NCBI RefSeq assembly: GCF_004365355.1
Contig: NZ_SODP01000002.1
Coordinates: 1 to 64,000 of the forward strand
DNA from: Kribbella pratensis
GTDB lineage: Bacteria; Actinomycetota; Actinomycetes; Propionibacteriales; Kribbellaceae
Length of the DNA stretch: 64,000 bases
Direction of reading: 5' to 3'
The position numbers were made by a program, and so were the translations under genes. Shown here in pieces: positions 61,548 to 64,000 of the stretch. Positions within the stretch are counted from its first letter, which is position 1. The number at the start of each line of letters is the position of its first letter. Below the pieces are notes generated by a model. It had not been told where the DNA came from, searched no databases, and was given only the letters and a program-made list of their open reading frames with translations.

Positions 61548-61627
61548 CGCTGCATCAGCCCCAGGGTGAAGAAGTAGGCCAGACCGAGGACGATCACGGC
61601 CAGATAGACGATGAAGATCAAGCGCAC
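61544..61627 (-). CDS. 27-residue single-span membrane peptide
   Basis: GTG 61627 opens MRLIFIVYLAVIVLGLAYFF then TLGLMQR-stop, one hydrophobic helix. AAGGGG lies 9 bp upstream and the stop overlaps the DUF6766 start by 3 bp, so it is translated in the same operon. Too short for most gene finders. Peptides of this form recur beside DUF6766 genes in my memory of actinomycete genomes; role unknown. Confidence 0.68.
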   Translation of the reverse strand: MRLIFIVYLAVIVLGLAYFFTLGLMQR

Positions 61628-61633
61628 CAGCCA

Positions 61634-62029
61634 TCACCCCTTGACCTTGCAGTCGTACGGCAGCTGCCCCTGCGCAGTACACGCGGCCGCCACGATCTTC
61701 CAGCCGTCATCGAAGTCGGCGAGGAAAGCCGTGTCCCGACCGGTCCGCGCTTGGGCCTCCGTGCCGTACTGCCGCAGCTCGACCACCGTGCCACCGGCGG
61801 GGATGTCTTCATCGAGGATTGCCGAGGCGCACCGCGCCTGCGACGACTGCTCGACCTCATGCACGGTCTGCGGCGCCAGCAAGTCGCAGGCGGCAGCTCC
61901 GTCGTTGCGCTGGATCGCCTGATAGAACTGCTCCGCCACGCTCGACGAGGCAGCAGGCAACCGCGCTCCACAGGAGCTGACCGCGAGCACAATCGTGCCT
62001 AGTACTACGCAACCGGCCGACCATCTCAT
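61634..62029 (-). CDS. Small lipoprotein, unknown
   Basis: A 131-residue protein with lipobox VSSC (Cys 20). The mature part (VAEQFYQAIQRNDGAAACDLLAPQTVHEVEQ, WKIVAAACTAQGQLPYDC) looks like a small cystatin/NTF2-like exported fold with four Cys. First gene of the operon lipoprotein, membrane peptide, DUF6766. Confidence 0.8.
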   Translation of the reverse strand: MRWSAGCVVLGTIVLAVSSCGARLPAASSSVAEQFYQAIQRNDGAAACDLLAPQTVHEVEQSSQARCASAILDEDIPAGGTVVELRQYGTEAQARTGRDTAFLADFDDGWKIVAAACTAQGQLPYDCKVKG

Positions 62030-62239
62030 GCCCAGCAGGTACCCAAAGTCATCCCCGTGGGCCCGAGCCCGGTGAGCGGCGAAGGGCCCAGCAGCGCGTG
62101 TGGGGTTGCGCCGAGCCTGGGCCCTCCGGGGAAGACCAGCCTATGGCGGTACAGTCCCCCTCGACACCCCTGACACTCCAAAGCGTAAAGTGATCGTCAC
62201 AAGGAGTAGGTGGGGCCCAACGGCCGGGTCGAGGCGTGG

Positions 62240-62971
62240 TCAGTGCGGCAGTTTGCGAGTCTCGATCAGTTGCTGTGCCACGTCGCGCAGCTTGGTATTG
62301 GTGTCTTGGGAATAGCGTTTGAGCACCTCGAAGGCGCGGGCTTCGTCGAGCTGGTAGCGCTCCATCAGGATGCCCATGGCCTGTCCGACCAGTTTGCGGG
62401 CGTCGATCGCCAGCGCCAGAGTTTCCTCCTTGCGGGCGGTGGCGACCGCAACCGAGGCGTGCCTCGCCAAGATCTGGGCGATCGCCTGGTCATCGGCATC
62501 GAACGCATCCGGTTTCACGCTGTACAGACCCAATACCCCCACGGTTCCAGCCGCGGTGGTGAGCGGCACGTCGAGAACACTCCGCACGCCCAGCGAGCGC
62601 ACCTTCGAGGCCCAGTCGGGCCAGCGGTCGTCGAGCTCGGTGTCGCGGACCAAGACGGTCGTGTGCTCGCGCATCGACACCACCAACGGACCCTCCCGCC
62701 CCGCCATCAGCCACAGGAAGATCTCTTCCACCACCGGGTCCGTGGCCGCCGGAACCTCGGGCTTACCTGCGCGGGACAAGGCGACGCCTGCGTGGGAACA
62801 GCGCAGGGCCTGCAGCGCGAAGTCGACCACCGCCTGCACGGTCTCCTCGACCCCGCCGGAGTCGTGCAGACTCACCGCGAGCTGCGCGAACAGGTCCGCT
62901 CGCTCGGCCGCGGTGAGCTCGACCCGCGGCTGGTCAGGCCGGCGGTGCGCGCCGCCAGACGGTTCGTCCAT
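62240..62971 (-). CDS. GAF-ANTAR regulator (4)
   Basis: A 243-residue paralogue of copy 3 with GAF (DFALQALRCSHAGVALSRAGKPE, RSVLDVPLTTAAGTVGVLGLYS) and ANTAR (KLVGQAMGILMERYQLDEARAFEVLKRYSQDTNTKLRDVAQQL) domains; the final ~35 residues are almost the same as copy 3, arguing for recent duplication. Opposite in orientation to copy 3. Confidence 0.9.
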   Translation of the reverse strand: MDEPSGGAHRRPDQPRVELTAAERADLFAQLAVSLHDSGGVEETVQAVVDFALQALRCSHAGVALSRAGKPEVPAATDPVVEEIFLWLMAGREGPLVVSMREHTTVLVRDTELDDRWPDWASKVRSLGVRSVLDVPLTTAAGTVGVLGLYSVKPDAFDADDQAIAQILARHASVAVATARKEETLALAIDARKLVGQAMGILMERYQLDEARAFEVLKRYSQDTNTKLRDVAQQLIETRKLPH

Positions 62972-63031
62972 GCGGCAATAATGCCAGGATCGGCAGGGGG
63001 ACCCGCAGCAACGCCACCGGCTCCAACGCGT

Positions 63032-63490
63032 TCAGGGAGCGACGATCAGCGCCTGGGGCGCGGCCTGTTTGATGCGGGTGTTGAGCCAGGTGAGCTGCTG
63101 ACTCGTCTCGGCCTGGCAGGCGGACGCCGTTTGGAGCAGATCAGGGTCCCGAAGGCCCTGGGCGGCCTGGGCGATGACGGTCCACGTGACGTCGACGAAC
63201 GACCCGAGTGCGTACAGGTCCTGGAGATCGCGCAGCAGCCCGACACCGCCCGAGCGCGCGCCGCCGAACTCCGCGGCCTTGAGACGCTCCGGCTCGTTGT
63301 CCGCGTCCTCGCCGTACCGGTCGACAGCTGCTTGCAATTGCTCCACATGCGCACGCGACTTGCCGGCGAGCAGCTCGCACAGTTGCACGACGTCCGGCTC
63401 GTCGCCGTGTCCCTGCCCGATCTGGTCGAAGGCGTCGGCCAAGGCACCTTCCGCGTGCCGCAACAGTCCGAGGTACGTCGAGACATGCAT
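63032..63490 (-). CDS. Accessory protein of molybdopterin oxidoreductase (unknown)
   Basis: A 152-residue helical protein (MHVSTYLGLLRHAEGALADA), Glu/Ala/Leu-rich, with no metal motif. Its ATG shares the last base of the oxidoreductase stop codon, so it is coupled to it. Role as a chaperone or subunit is inference from position; it is similar in feel to ferritin-like/hemerythrin bundles but lacks their His. Confidence 0.7.
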   Translation of the reverse strand: MHVSTYLGLLRHAEGALADAFDQIGQGHGDEPDVVQLCELLAGKSRAHVEQLQAAVDRYGEDADNEPERLKAAEFGGARSGGVGLLRDLQDLYALGSFVDVTWTVIAQAAQGLRDPDLLQTASACQAETSQQLTWLNTRIKQAAPQALIVAP

Positions 63491-64000
63491 CAGCGCTTCA
63501 CCTTCCGTACTCGGACCGCGGCCACTTTGAAAAGCGGCTGCTTCGACACCGGATCCCACTCGGTGATCGTGACTTCGTTCGCGGCCGTCGGCGGTCCGTC
63601 CGCGTTGTCCCAGTAGCCGAAGTGGAACGGCAGGAACAAGACGCCAGGACGCAGCGTACCGACCCGGCACTCGGCCTCGACGCGGCCGCGGGCCGACTCG
63701 ACCACCACCGTCTCTCCCGCCGCCACCTGCAGCTCGGCAGCGTCTTGCTCGGAGAGCTCGACCCACATCCGCGGCTCGGCGCGGCGCAGCCGCGGCGATC
63801 GCCCGGTCTTCGTCCGCGTGTGGAAGTGGTACGGCGACCGCCCGGTCGTGCCGATCAGCGGGAACTCGGCCGAGGTCGTCTCCGGCGGCGGTCTGAAGTC
63901 CGCCGCTTTGAGGAAGGCTTTGCCTCCCGGCTGCTGTGCCTTGTACTTCTCGGGCGTCGTCGAGCCACCGGTGGTGAGGTCGTGCCCGAAGTCCTCGCAG
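63490..64000 (-). CDS. Molybdopterin oxidoreductase, C-terminal part (runs off window)
   Basis: About 170 C-terminal residues in frame to the window edge: TTSAEFPLIGTTGRSPYHFHTRTKTGR, PRMWVELSEQDAAELQVAAGE, VLFLPFHFGYWD. These are the molybdopterin-dinucleotide-binding domain of the formate dehydrogenase/assimilatory nitrate reductase family. The catalytic part is beyond base 64000. Confidence 0.85.
   Translation of the reverse strand, partial: CEDFGHDLTTGGSTTPEKYKAQQPGGKAFLKAADFRPPPETTSAEFPLIGTTGRSPYHFHTRTKTGRSPRLRRAEPRMWVELSEQDAAELQVAAGETVVVESARGRVEAECRVGTLRPGVLFLPFHFGYWDNADGPPTAANEVTITEWDPVSKQPLFKVAAVRVRKVKR

Noticed and set aside
1..64000. tRNA, rRNA, CRISPR arrays, integrase or intact IS elements
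   Set aside because: I looked for their usual marks (cloverleaf ends, regularly spaced repeats, recombinase motifs) and saw none; a dedicated search could still find a single tRNA I missed.

Overview
The window is GC-rich throughout and densely coded, with GTG and TTG starts, many 1-4 bp ATGA-type overlaps between genes, Tat and lipoprotein signals, and many LacI/TetR/GntR/ROK/LAL regulators. This is typical of a free-living filamentous soil actinomycete. The mix of sugar ABC importers, secreted lipoproteins and GAF-ANTAR proteins recalls Kribbella/Nocardioidaceae, but that placement is inference. I saw no rRNA, tRNA, CRISPR array, intact transposase or phage module.

Layout. (1) 1-152: start of an MsmK/UgpC-type sugar-importer ATPase. 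379-3234: a large LuxR-type (LAL) regulator. (2) 3433-8056: four exported proteins (dimethylformamidase-fold lipoprotein, unknown secreted protein, YVTN-propeller lipoprotein, NodB-like lipoprotein). (3) 8123-10880: DUF1479 oxygenase divergent from a ROK regulator whose 3' end abuts a GNAT remnant. (4) 11120-13167: small Cys-rich protein, MBL-rhodanese protein and a CstR-like repressor, with two C-tract/G-tract palindromes in the divergent promoter. (5) 13508-17691: a hydrolase, then a module of three exported proteins (A propeller, B, C small peptide) beside a decayed second copy with internal deletions. (6) 18170-20533: TetR/NmrA pair and a hydrolase. (7) 20635-26841: sugar ABC operon with alcohol dehydrogenase and TIM-barrel isomerase, divergent from a LacI repressor over a double palindrome. 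(8) 26892-29349: TetR/epoxide-hydrolase-like pair and a CPT-like kinase. (9) 29403-40092: fucoside utilisation locus: LacI, GH29 fucosidase-like enzyme, ABC importer, an unclassified 707-residue glycosidase-like protein, aldo/keto reductase, FucU mutarotase, GntR. (10) 40232-44467: regulator/enzyme pairs. (11) 44857-64000: a stress and signalling region with four GAF-ANTAR proteins, Hsp20, J-domain protein, STAS-like protein, envelope-stress proteins (DUF3618, holin-X type), hemerythrin, CinA-type amidase, a DUF6766 operon with a 27-residue membrane peptide, and the end of a molybdopterin oxidoreductase.

How the parts may work together. Neither sugar importer (22515-25635; 32341-35651) carries its own ATPase gene, so the generic ATPase beginning at 152 could energise both, as MsiK does in Streptomyces. 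The fucoside locus appears to be under two regulators: a LacI-type site (CGAAACGTTACG) occurs twice in the divergent promoter, and a GntR-type site (TGCCTGACA core) occurs both before the fucosidase gene and before the gntR gene. Several regulator/target pairs show their operators directly as palindromes in the shared promoters.

Broken genes include the A'/B'/C' copy, a GNAT 3' fragment, an MFS N-terminal fragment and a frameshifted PPOX-family gene. The least understood content is the A/B/C exported module with its decayed copy (14477-17691), the 707-residue protein in the fucoside locus, and the palindrome-controlled HTH/unknown/GAF-ANTAR unit near 58550.
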